In this document: piece after piece, positions 16,383 through 24,731 of the stretch | Numbering within the stretch: position 1 is the first letter of the stretch | Layout of the letters: each line of letters begins with the position of its first letter | DNA from: an uncultured bacterium | GTDB lineage: Bacteria; Bacillota_A; Clostridia; Lachnospirales; Lachnospiraceae | Length of the DNA stretch: 49,448 nt | Direction of reading: 5' to 3' | Assembly: GCA_905215045.1 (NCBI GenBank) | Contig: CAJMOO010000002.1 | Location: 1 to 49,448, forward strand | Position numbers and translations under genes: made by a program | The notes under the pieces: model-generated | What the model was told of the DNA's origin: nothing | Seen by the model: only the letters and a program-made list of their open reading frames with translations | Databases searched by the model: none

Positions 16383-18003
16383 GAAGCTTATTATAGTTAT
16401 TTTATGTGTCGGCATGATAAGTTCTTTAAATATTTCTTTTATCTATGCCTCACAGTCTAATGGATATCATCCATTGAATATTAAGATTGAATCTCCAGAT
16501 GTGCCCAAAACTGTAACGCCAAAGAGGAATGCCAGATCATTGGATTCATATTACAGTTCATCAGAACTTGGACAGGTAACATCAGTGAAAGATCAGGGGA
16601 ACACAGAATTATGCTGGGCGTTTGGGATTACATCGATGGGAGAGACTTCTCTGATCAAACAAGGAATCGCAAGTACGAATATAGATTTTTCGGAGAAACA
16701 TTTTGGATATTTTATGTACAATCGAAAAAACGATATATTAAATAATACCAAAGGGGACAAAACAAAAGTTTCAGGAGATTGGAGATATGCAGGCGGCAAT
16801 TCACTGCTTGCAATGTTGTCGTTAACAGGATGGTATGGTCTTGCAAAAGAAAATATTGCACCATTTAATACAGGAAAATGGAGATTATCTGATTCTGTAG
16901 GACAAAAAGACAGTGCAATTCTGAAGAATGGATTTTTCCTTGGAGATACACCGCAAGCAGCAGTAGTAAAATCCTATATCATAGGATATGGTTCCGTAGT
17001 TATGGCGTACCATGCACCCGAAGAGACATGGGAAGAAACAGCCTATTACGGAAAGAATCATGAGGCATACAACTGCAATAGTGCCAGACAGACAGCAAAT
17101 CATATTGTTGCGATCGTTGGATGGGATGATAGTTATAGCAGAGATAATTTTAACAGTGGATCCAGACCGTCCAGAGATGGAGCATGGATCGTAAAAAACA
17201 GTTGGGGAAATCAAGAAGGAAGTAACGGATATACCTATATTTCTTATGAAGATAAATCTCTTTGTGAATTTGTTGCAGGGCAATTTGTGAAAGCCTCAGA
17301 GTATAAATACAATTATTTCTATGATGGTTCAGCGAATCCTGGAATTTTAAAACTGAAAAAAGGACAAAAGTTCGCAAATGTATTTACAGCGAAAAAAGGA
17401 AGTGCAAAGAAGAAAGAACTGATCAAAGCAGTGAATCTGGTGACTTGGTCTGCAAACGTCAAATACAGTATACAGATTTATAGAAATCCTAAAGATGGAA
17501 GACCAACAAGTGGAACAAAGATGTTAAAACGTCCGGTAACAGGAACGATCAGAGAGGCCGGAACGCATACGATCGATCTTTCAAGAAAAGCAGAGGTTCT
17601 GAGAGGAGACAAGTTTGCAGTTGTAGTAAAATTAAGATCTTCTGGTAAGATTGGTTTTGATGAAAATGATGATTATCACTGGGTATCTTTTGTTAATAAA
17701 ACAAAAAAAGGACAGAGTTATCTTTATGATCATAGAAAATGGAATGATCTGAACCCAGATCATGCAACGATGCGTTTAAAGGCATATACAGTAATGCAGC
17801 CAGTAAACAAGATTCATTTGAGATATTGTAAGGCGGATTCTAAAAATAAGAATCCAAAGGGAATCGTATTATATTACAAAGGAAAGCATTTAAAAAAGAA
17901 TAAAGATTACAAGATCGTCAAAAAAGAAGGTCACAAATATGTGATCGTAAAAGGAAGAGGAAGATATCGGGGAACGAAAAAAATTTATCTAAAAACCAAA
18001 TAA
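16369..18003 (+). CDS. secreted papain-like (C1 family) cysteine protease
   Basis: A 544-residue protein with an N-terminal signal peptide (about residues 1-27). The C1 catalytic set is visible: oxyanion Gln76 in VKDQGN, nucleophile Cys82 in ELCWAFG, His245 in ANHIVAIVGWD and Asn277 in VKNSWG. After about residue 320 comes a beta-rich region resembling the lectin-like domain found downstream of clostridial C1 domains. The last 60 residues look like a YKGKxLKKNKDYK-type cell-surface repeat, very Lys-rich. It starts inside tadA (14-bp overlap), preceded by AAGGA. Confidence 0.88.
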   Translation: MERIKKLIIVILCVGMISSLNISFIYASQSNGYHPLNIKIESPDVPKTVTPKRNARSLDSYYSSSELGQVTSVKDQGNTELCWAFGITSMGETSLIKQGIASTNIDFSEKHFGYFMYNRKNDILNNTKGDKTKVSGDWRYAGGNSLLAMLSLTGWYGLAKENIAPFNTGKWRLSDSVGQKDSAILKNGFFLGDTPQAAVVKSYIIGYGSVVMAYHAPEETWEETAYYGKNHEAYNCNSARQTANHIVAIVGWDDSYSRDNFNSGSRPSRDGAWIVKNSWGNQEGSNGYTYISYEDKSLCEFVAGQFVKASEYKYNYFYDGSANPGILKLKKGQKFANVFTAKKGSAKKKELIKAVNLVTWSANVKYSIQIYRNPKDGRPTSGTKMLKRPVTGTIREAGTHTIDLSRKAEVLRGDKFAVVVKLRSSGKIGFDENDDYHWVSFVNKTKKGQSYLYDHRKWNDLNPDHATMRLKAYTVMQPVNKIHLRYCKADSKNKNPKGIVLYYKGKHLKKNKDYKIVKKEGHKYVIVKGRGRYRGTKKIYLKTK

Positions 18004-18012
18004 GAATAACTA

Positions 18013-18041
18013 TTGACCAAAAGAAAAGTATTTAGTATAAT
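18013..18041 (+). promoter_or_regulatory. sigma-A promoter of the SRP RNA
   Basis: TTGACC, 17-bp spacer, perfect TATAAT; the expected transcript start is near 18048. It begins ten bases after the protease stop codon. Confidence 0.85.
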
Positions 18042-18047
18042 CAAATA

Positions 18048-18365
18048 TGCATCTTGCAAAAGATGCCAAAGATAATCAAGTCATAAAGCTTCCGTGCTAG
18101 CCGGGGAGGTAGCGGCACCCTATTTCTGCAATCCGCTATAGCAGAGGTGATGGTTTGCTTCGGGCTGTTTTCTGTAGAGCTGCCCTCTACAAGTGGCGTT
18201 GATATCTGGGTCTCACGCAATAGGAATCCACGAACCGTGTCAGGTTGGGAACAAAGCAGCACTAAGTGGAACCTTCTATGTGCCGTGAGGGTGCCTGGGT
18301 TGAGTTAACTATAGAGGTAACGTCTGTGGAAGATAGCACAACGCATTCCGCACGGATTTTTTTTA
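18048..18365 (+). ncRNA. ffs: signal recognition particle RNA, long Bacillus-type with Alu domain
   Basis: The RNA scaffold of SRP, binding Ffh for co-translational targeting. The core lies at about 18089-18356. TCCGTGC (18091-18097) pairs with GCACGGA (18350-18356). The Alu-domain signature GGGGAGGTAGCGG is at the 5' side, and the Ffh-binding region GTGTCAGGTTGGGAACAAAG has a GGAA tetraloop closed by TTG/CAA instead of the commoner TCC/GGA. A T-run follows the final stem as terminator. A small hairpin (18049-18066, GCATCTT/AAGATGC) sits between the predicted start and the core, so the primary transcript may carry a 5' leader. Core ends are good to a few bases. Confidence 0.93.
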
Positions 18366-18471
18366 CCCATTTTTAGGTATTTAAGAACTTACTACTCGGA
18401 TTGTATGCTATTGAATACAAAGTGAAACAGTGATAGAATAGGAATAGCAAACATGGTAAGGAGTGAGACAT

Positions 18472-19122
18472 ATGAGAGAATTAGAATTACCTGATGTACA
18501 AGATGTAATGCTTGAATACCGAAAGATCAAATTATTATATCGTTCTGCATTAAAAGAGATTGGAACGAAATTAGAGATATTAAATGATGAGTTTAAACTT
18601 GTGCACCAGTACAATCCGATTGAACATATCGAATCAAGATTAAAAACAGATGAGAGCATCACAAGAAAGCTGATACGTAAAGGAAAAGAAATCACAGTAG
18701 AGAATATCCAGAAATATATTGACGATATCGCTGGGGTCAGGGTTATTTGTTCTTTTACACCAGACATTTATCGAATCGTAGATATGATCTCATCACAAGA
18801 TGATATAGAAGTACTAAAGACAAAGGATTATATGTTGAATCCCAAGGTCAATGGATACAGAAGCTATCATCTGATCGTAAGAGTACCAATCTTTTTATCT
18901 GACAGAGTGGTACCTACCAAAGTAGAGATTCAGATCAGAACAGTTGCAATGGACTTTTGGGCATCTCTGGAGCATAAGATTTATTATAAATACGAGGGCA
19001 ATACACCAGAATACATTAAGAAAGAATTGAAGGAGTGTGCAGATCTTGTGACGTTTTTAGACAGCAAGATGTTGGCGATCAATGAAGAAGTGAGAAGTAT
19101 TCGGGAAGAAAATAAAGAATAG
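18472..19122 (+). CDS. small alarmone synthetase, RelQ/YjbM-like (GTP pyrophosphokinase)
   Basis: A 216-residue RelA/SpoT synthetase-only protein that makes (p)ppGpp from ATP and GDP/GTP. DIAGVRVICSF, KVNGYRSYHL and VEIQIRTVAMDFWASLEHK are the catalytic blocks. There is no HD hydrolase or regulatory domain, and the length and C-terminal helix fit the RelQ class. ATG 18472 is chosen: AAGGAG lies eight bases upstream, and the alternative GTG at 18463 falls inside that site. It sits between the SRP RNA and a small unknown gene. Confidence 0.9.
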   Translation: MRELELPDVQDVMLEYRKIKLLYRSALKEIGTKLEILNDEFKLVHQYNPIEHIESRLKTDESITRKLIRKGKEITVENIQKYIDDIAGVRVICSFTPDIYRIVDMISSQDDIEVLKTKDYMLNPKVNGYRSYHLIVRVPIFLSDRVVPTKVEIQIRTVAMDFWASLEHKIYYKYEGNTPEYIKKELKECADLVTFLDSKMLAINEEVRSIREENKE

Positions 19123-19185
19123 GACATGCAATATTTTTTCTAAATGATCATAAGATATGATTGATAGAGAAAAAGGAGCAGGAAG

Positions 19186-19578
19186 ATGGCAGACAGAGAT
19201 GGTTTAGGAGATCTTCCATTATTTGATACTGAAGTAAGACCAGTTAGAGAATTTGTAGCACAGGAACAGAGGCAGGAAGACGATTATCAGTATATTACGA
19301 GAATGTATTCTGCACTGGCCAGACAGATTCTGGATCTGATCGAAGATATTTGTGATCAGATGGAATACGAGGGCAGCAGGATGTTTGATGAATATATGGA
19401 TCGAACGATGCTGCTTGCTATGGTGGATAAGATTTATGATAAGATCGATCATCAAGAGAAGCAAGATTGTCAGAAGAAAGAACAATTATTATATCAGATG
19501 ATCCTTTCGCTGCTTGGAGGAGAGATTTATCATAGAAGATGCCGTTATCGAAGAAAACGAAATATGTTTAAAGCATAA
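19186..19578 (+). CDS. conserved hypothetical protein
   Basis: A 130-residue, mostly helical, acidic protein with a basic C-terminal end (RRCRYRRKRN). It has no membrane segment, signal or recognisable catalytic motif. AAAGGAG precedes ATG 19186. I do not recognise its family with certainty, though similar short proteins seem to be common in Lachnospiraceae. A terminator hairpin follows directly, so it ends its transcript. Confidence 0.7.
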   Translation: MADRDGLGDLPLFDTEVRPVREFVAQEQRQEDDYQYITRMYSALARQILDLIEDICDQMEYEGSRMFDEYMDRTMLLAMVDKIYDKIDHQEKQDCQKKEQLLYQMILSLLGGEIYHRRCRYRRKRNMFKA

Positions 19579-19582
19579 AAAG

Positions 19583-19613
19583 AAAGAGCCGGGAGAAATC
19601 CTGGTTTTTTCTT
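19583..19613 (+). terminator. rho-independent terminator
   Basis: CCGGG pairs with CCTGG around AGAAAT, extended by A/T pairs and followed by TTTTTT. It starts a few bases after the stop at 19578. This argues against translating the frame that spans 19514-19756. Confidence 0.8.
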
Positions 19614-19755
19614 GTTTCATAGGGAATCACTATGAAATCCGCTGTAAAATGAAAAACATACATCTTAAACATTTCTTAAAAAGGTTGTATTCATATACAA
19701 AAACGGATAAAATGTACATTATAAGGCTTCACGGAATTAGGAAAAGGAGAAAGTA

Positions 19756-22251
19756 ATGAAGCAAAGTAAAGTGATACAAATTTCAGTATTTGGAATTCTA
19801 TTTTTAATTTCATTATTTATCTGGAATTATATGTTAGTTGGAAGAAATAACAAAGGGGTTACAGAAACTAGTCAAGCAACAATCCCTTTATTAACAGTGT
19901 CTGCAGATGGAAAGAATATTAACCAGTTGCATGGGTATCAGGGAAGTGTTGATGCATCCTTGATCCGTGACAGTATCACACCAATTTATGAGAATGAAGT
20001 AAAAGTAATGCTGACATATGCAAAATCTGACGTCAGTGTCGTGTCATATAAGATTTATGATACAGATAATAAAACAATCCTTGGAAATGGTGATACAGCA
20101 TTTCATAAAGTCAAAGGAAAAAAGACGGCAAACATTAAGATCAAAGAACGTCTGGAAAATGGAAAAACATATCTAATGGAATTGTCAGTGAAACAAAATG
20201 ACAAAACGATCCGTTATTTTACACGTGTGATTTATGGAACTAGTTTTCATTTAAAAGAATGTCTGGATTTTGCACAGAAATTCCATGATGCAGCATTGAC
20301 AGAAGGTAATACAGAGTTTATCAGTCAGTATTTAGAAACGGCAGAGGGAACAACATCGAATAATCTGGCGAATGTTGACTTGAAATCGACACAGGAAGCG
20401 GTATCTTATGCAACATTAAAACCACAGGTTGAAAGTGTATATCCTGCAACCGTAAAAGAAATTTCTGAAAATGTAACGTCACTGGAGCTGAGATATATTC
20501 TTTCAGCAGAGAATACGGATGGAACAAAACAGTATTATCAGGCAACAGAATATTTTAGGGTTCGATATGCAAAGGACAGAATGTATCTGTTAAATTATGA
20601 ACGTAATATGGAAGCATATATGCGATACGATACGATCGATCGTAGTAATAATCGTATTTTATTGGGAATCGGAAGCAGTCAGAAACAGTTGATCAGTAAA
20701 AATGGCGGAAAGAAAGTAGCATTCGTTGTCCAAGATGAATTGTGGTATTATGACTATCAGAAGTCCAACATGCACAAAGTATTTTCTTTTGAAGGAGAAG
20801 ATTATCGTGACAGTCGCAACAACTATCAAAAGCATGCGATTCAGATTATGAAGATGAAGAATAATGGAGATATAGCATTCTTGGTTTATGGATATATGAA
20901 TCGAGGAAAACATGAAGGAGAGAATGGTATTTCTGTTTATCAGTATACTGCGTCAGACCAGAAGATTGAGGAACTAGGCTTTATCCCAACACAGATTCAG
21001 TATGATATGATGAAAAATGACATTAAAAAAGGTGCATTTTTAAGTGGTAGCGGACAGTTTTATTTCTATTTGGATGGAGCGGTTTATCAGGTAGATCTTG
21101 ACTCTGGAAAGAGTAAGATTCTGGCAAAGAACATTACAGATGATATGACAGTTATCTCTGAGAATGGAATGCTTGCATTGAATCAGTCAAAGAATAAGAT
21201 GAAAGTTGTGGATCTTTCCACACAGAAAACAGAAGTGATCACATGTAAAGATGATCAGGTACTGCGTCCAATTGGATTCATAGAGAAAGATTTTATCTAT
21301 GGAGTTGGAAATAAAAAAGAAGTTGTAAGGAATAAAGATGGTTCTTATATGTATCCATTGACAAATGTATATATAAGAAACAATAAAAAGATTGTAAAAG
21401 AGTATGGAGAAGATGGTACTTATATTACGAACACAAGTGTAGACGGAACAACGATCGCATTGACACATTCTAAGAAGAGTGGAAATGGATATAAGAAGAT
21501 CAATGTAAGTTATATTCGTTACAAAGATAAACAGGAGAGTAAGGCAGTTTTAGAGTATGGGTATACAGGAACAAGATTGAATCAGTTATATCTTGCATTC
21601 CCGGATGATGTTTATATTCAGACAAGACCAAACTATCTTTCTACAAATGTTGAGGAACAGGAAGATGAGATAAAGATCAAATTTGCTGTAAATGATAATA
21701 AATATAGGGATGCATTTGTCTATACAGGTGGTAAGTTGTCAGGAATTTACAGTAATCTGAAAGAAGCTATCAAGGTCGCCAAGCAAGGTGGTGGAGTAGT
21801 TGTAAATTATCATCAGATGTATCTGTGGGAGAAAGGTGTTGCACAGAATTATGGAAAAGGATCTAATATCCCGATGATCAAAGCAAAGAATAAAGATGAG
21901 ACAGATATTGCATGTATTCTGATGATGGCAAGATCAGAAGGAATTAAGATTTCCTATGATAAGATCAAGAAGATGTCAGGCAGCACATATGATAAATTAT
22001 TCAAGGTGTTCAATAAGCGTGCAGTTAATTATTCTGACTGCAGCATGGATGATCTTGTTTATGCAATAAGTAAGGGAAGATCTTTTATGGCACAGAGAAA
22101 GAATGGCACATATGTATTAGTTATGAGTTATAATCAGACGGATTTAAGATATTATGATCCGACAAATGGAAAGTCTGTAAAAGCAAATCGCAAGAAGCTT
22201 GAGAGTGAATTTAAACAAGCAGGAAGCGTTTATTACGGATATGCCAATTAG
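19756..22251 (+). CDS. large membrane-anchored protein with degenerate C39-like C-terminal domain
   Basis: An 831-residue protein: short cytoplasmic start, one transmembrane helix at about residues 8-26, then an extracellular part. Residues about 40-290 are beta-rich with extracellular-domain character. About 300-640 contains repeated short segments (VAFVVQDELWYYD, ISVYQYT, MKVVDLS) suggesting a beta-propeller. From about 690 a papain/C39-like fold is suggested by ACILMMARSEGI, the NGTYVLVMSYN strand and YYDPTNGKS. A Cys sits near the nucleophile position, but the His expected in the strand is absent, so it may be non-catalytic. It lies directly upstream of a class A PBP, suggesting a cell-wall role. 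Function unknown. Confidence 0.75.
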   Translation: MKQSKVIQISVFGILFLISLFIWNYMLVGRNNKGVTETSQATIPLLTVSADGKNINQLHGYQGSVDASLIRDSITPIYENEVKVMLTYAKSDVSVVSYKIYDTDNKTILGNGDTAFHKVKGKKTANIKIKERLENGKTYLMELSVKQNDKTIRYFTRVIYGTSFHLKECLDFAQKFHDAALTEGNTEFISQYLETAEGTTSNNLANVDLKSTQEAVSYATLKPQVESVYPATVKEISENVTSLELRYILSAENTDGTKQYYQATEYFRVRYAKDRMYLLNYERNMEAYMRYDTIDRSNNRILLGIGSSQKQLISKNGGKKVAFVVQDELWYYDYQKSNMHKVFSFEGEDYRDSRNNYQKHAIQIMKMKNNGDIAFLVYGYMNRGKHEGENGISVYQYTASDQKIEELGFIPTQIQYDMMKNDIKKGAFLSGSGQFYFYLDGAVYQVDLDSGKSKILAKNITDDMTVISENGMLALNQSKNKMKVVDLSTQKTEVITCKDDQVLRPIGFIEKDFIYGVGNKKEVVRNKDGSYMYPLTNVYIRNNKKIVKEYGEDGTYITNTSVDGTTIALTHSKKSGNGYKKINVSYIRYKDKQESKAVLEYGYTGTRLNQLYLAFPDDVYIQTRPNYLSTNVEEQEDEIKIKFAVNDNKYRDAFVYTGGKLSGIYSNLKEAIKVAKQGGGVVVNYHQMYLWEKGVAQNYGKGSNIPMIKAKNKDETDIACILMMARSEGIKISYDKIKKMSGSTYDKLFKVFNKRAVNYSDCSMDDLVYAISKGRSFMAQRKNGTYVLVMSYNQTDLRYYDPTNGKSVKANRKKLESEFKQAGSVYYGYAN

Positions 22252-22296
22252 ATTTTGTCTTTAGAGTGCGAACTATGTCGAGACAAAAATTTTAGT
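22252..22296 (+). terminator. possible terminator
   Basis: TTTTGTCT pairs with AGACAAAA around an 18-base loop, followed by only a short T-run. Weak, but correctly placed after the 831-residue protein gene. Confidence 0.4.
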
Positions 22297-22386
22297 TATG
22301 ATATATTTTATGTTAAAATTAAGATATATATCTGGAGTTGATCCGGAAAATGAGAACAGTAAAAACAAACGAAAGGTGAAAGGAAT

Positions 22387-24600
22387 ATGGCTGAAGAAAC
22401 AAAGGAAACAAAAAAGATTATTCCCGAAAGCAAGAAAAAGAAAAAAAAGAAACGTAAAAAGAGAAAGATTCTTTTAAAAGTTTCTATTGTCTTTTTGTTG
22501 TTGGTCGTAATCGGCTGGTTTACTTTTGGGGCAAAGGTTATGAAGCTTAGAAGTGAAGCCAAGAAACTCGTTGCTCAGTCGAGTGAGGATACATTTAAGG
22601 CATCACAGACAAGTATTGTATATGACACCAACGGAAAACAGTTACTGAAGTTTAAAGGTGAAAAAGATGTATATTATCTGAAGTACAAGGAGCTTCCGGT
22701 TTATGTCATAGCTGCAGTAATTTCTGTCGAAGACAAGAATTTCTATAAACACAGTGGTGTGGATTACAAAGGAATCTCAAGAGCTGCGGTAAGTTATGTG
22801 GTACACAAAGGAAGGATCACACAGGGGGGAAGTACTCTGACGCAGCAGCTTGCGAAGACTGTCTTTTTGAATCGTCAGAAGACATGGAAGAGAAAAGTTA
22901 AAGAGATCTTTATGGCAGTAGAATTAGAGAAGAAATACTCCAAGGAGCAGATTCTTGAGTTCTATCTGAACAATGTTTATTATGCGAATGGTTATTATGG
23001 AATTCAGGCAGCAAGTCAAGGATATTTCCGTAAGGATGCGAAGAATCTGACAATGTCAGAAGCAGCATTTTTATCTGCGATTCCAAATAATCCAACAATC
23101 TATGATCCACGTACAAATAAAGAAAATACGATCAAGCGTAGAAATAAGATCCTAAAGGATATGTACGAGCAGAAACTGATCCGTAAAGATCAGTATGAAG
23201 AAGCGATCAATGAAGAAATCAAAGTAAAGAATGCGCAGAAGAGTAAGACAGAGAAGAAGAATTACGTAGAAACATATGTCATTCATTGTGCGACAAAAGA
23301 GATCATGAAACAGAAGGGATTTGAATTCAAATACGATTTCAGTTCGACTTCAGAGAAGGAAAAATATCAGGAAGAATATGATAAGATGTATGCAGAGTGT
23401 AAGAGGACTTTATACAGTGCAGGATATCATATTTATACATCCATTGATCCAGATGTCCAGAAACAGCTGCAGAGCAGTGTAGATAATGCATTGTCTGGAT
23501 ATACAGAGAAAGATAAGAATGGCATTTATAAGACACAGGCATCTGGAACATGTATTGATAATGATACTGGAAAGGTTGTAGCGATCGTCGGTGGACGTGA
23601 ACAGAAGAATATCGGTTATACATTAAACCGTGCGTTCCAGAGTCCAAGACAGCCAGGTAGTGCGATCAAGCCATTGCTTGTATATGCACCAGCTTTAGAA
23701 CATGGATGGTCTGCAGGATCAACGGTGAATGATTCACCGATGTCAACGAAAGATAAGCATCGTGTAAGAAACTCTCACGGTTCTTATTCTGGACAGATTT
23801 CACTTCGAAGAGCCGTTCAGAAATCAAGTAACGTTGCAACAATGCGGATTTATGAGCAGTTGACACCAAAGACCTGTTTAAAATATTTGGAAGAGATGAA
23901 TTTTAAATATTTGACAGATTCTGATTATAAGTATTATACGACATGTATTGGTGGTTTCACGAAAGGAACAACATCAGAAGAGATGGCAGCAGGATATGCT
24001 ACATTGAAGAACGATGGTGTGTATAGAGAACCAACGTGTATTTCTAAAATCACAACTTCTGATGGAGATGAAGTGATGTCATCTTCCACAAAGAAGAGAA
24101 GAGTATATTCCACAAATGCAGCAAATGCAATGACAGATGTACTGAAGAGTGTTGTTACAGGTGGAACGGGTGTTGGTGCGAAGGTACCGAATGTTGATAC
24201 TGCCGGTAAGACAGGTACAACAAGCCTGAATAAAGATGGATGGTTTTGTGGATACACACCTTACTATACAACAGCAGTATGGGTAGGAAGAGATGATAAC
24301 AGGATTATGGAATCGTTAAGTGGAGCATCTTATCCAAAATCCATCTGGAGTAATTTCATGAATGCGATTCATTCAGAATACTCTTCTACAGATTCTATGG
24401 GTGGAAATTATACAGATTATCAGGGAGAGACTACACAGCAGACAGGAACGCAGGCAACAACAGCGACAGAGAGCAGCACAAAGGGCACAGAAGCAACTAC
24501 AGCAGCACCTACGACAGCAGCGCCTACAACGGCAGCACCTACAACGGCAGCGCCTACGACAGCGGCTCCTACAACGGCAGCACCACAGCCAGAAGAATAG
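22387..24600 (+). CDS. class A penicillin-binding protein (PBP1a-type)
   Basis: A bifunctional peptidoglycan glycosyltransferase/transpeptidase of 737 residues. A Lys-rich cytoplasmic start (residues 12-31) precedes one membrane anchor at about 32-48. The GT51 domain has the catalytic Glu115 in SVEDKNFYKH, then GGSTLTQQLAK. The transpeptidase domain has S425-x-x-K428 (GSAIKP), S480-S-N482 and K608-T-G. The C-terminus ends in a Thr/Ala/Pro tail. The ribosome-binding site is GAAAGGAAT. It is the second gene after the C39-like protein and closes with a strong terminator. Confidence 0.95.
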   Translation: MAEETKETKKIIPESKKKKKKKRKKRKILLKVSIVFLLLVVIGWFTFGAKVMKLRSEAKKLVAQSSEDTFKASQTSIVYDTNGKQLLKFKGEKDVYYLKYKELPVYVIAAVISVEDKNFYKHSGVDYKGISRAAVSYVVHKGRITQGGSTLTQQLAKTVFLNRQKTWKRKVKEIFMAVELEKKYSKEQILEFYLNNVYYANGYYGIQAASQGYFRKDAKNLTMSEAAFLSAIPNNPTIYDPRTNKENTIKRRNKILKDMYEQKLIRKDQYEEAINEEIKVKNAQKSKTEKKNYVETYVIHCATKEIMKQKGFEFKYDFSSTSEKEKYQEEYDKMYAECKRTLYSAGYHIYTSIDPDVQKQLQSSVDNALSGYTEKDKNGIYKTQASGTCIDNDTGKVVAIVGGREQKNIGYTLNRAFQSPRQPGSAIKPLLVYAPALEHGWSAGSTVNDSPMSTKDKHRVRNSHGSYSGQISLRRAVQKSSNVATMRIYEQLTPKTCLKYLEEMNFKYLTDSDYKYYTTCIGGFTKGTTSEEMAAGYATLKNDGVYREPTCISKITTSDGDEVMSSSTKKRRVYSTNAANAMTDVLKSVVTGGTGVGAKVPNVDTAGKTGTTSLNKDGWFCGYTPYYTTAVWVGRDDNRIMESLSGASYPKSIWSNFMNAIHSEYSSTDSMGGNYTDYQGETTQQTGTQATTATESSTKGTEATTAAPTTAAPTTAAPTTAAPTTAAPTTAAPQPEE
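24496..24585 (+). repeat. six tandem 15-bp units coding for TTAAP
   Basis: Six in-frame 15-bp units encode TTAAP at the C-terminus of the PBP, differing only at third codon positions. Such tails are common as flexible wall-spanning linkers; unit number may vary between strains by slippage. Confidence 0.95.
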
Positions 24601-24637
24601 TCAGCAGAGAATCAGTAAAAAGAATATGGAGATAATT

Positions 24638-24671
24638 AAAAATCACAGGTAATCCAATACCTGTGATTTTT
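24638..24671 (+). terminator. terminator of the PBP gene
   Basis: A perfect 13-bp stem (AAAAATCACAGGT / ACCTGTGATTTTT) with a T-rich 3' side. It could work from both sides. Confidence 0.85.
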
Positions 24672-24690
24672 GTGTATAAGAAAGTTCTAC

Positions 24691-24724
24691 AAAAAAAGAC
24701 TCCGCCATAAGACGAAGTCTTTAT
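24691..24724 (-). terminator. terminator of prs
   Basis: On the minus strand AAGACT pairs with AGTCTT around a CG-rich loop, followed by seven T. It begins a few bases beyond the prs stop. Confidence 0.75.
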
Positions 24725-24731
24725 CTATATA

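Noticed and set aside
19514..19756. 80-codon TTG frame between the small unknown gene and the 831-residue protein gene
   Set aside because: It overlaps the upstream gene by 65 bp and runs through a clear terminator (19583-19613) and the likely promoter of the next gene.
24362..24652. Gln/Arg-rich frame overlapping the PBP tail
   Set aside because: An out-of-frame shadow of the TTAAP-coding tandem repeat.
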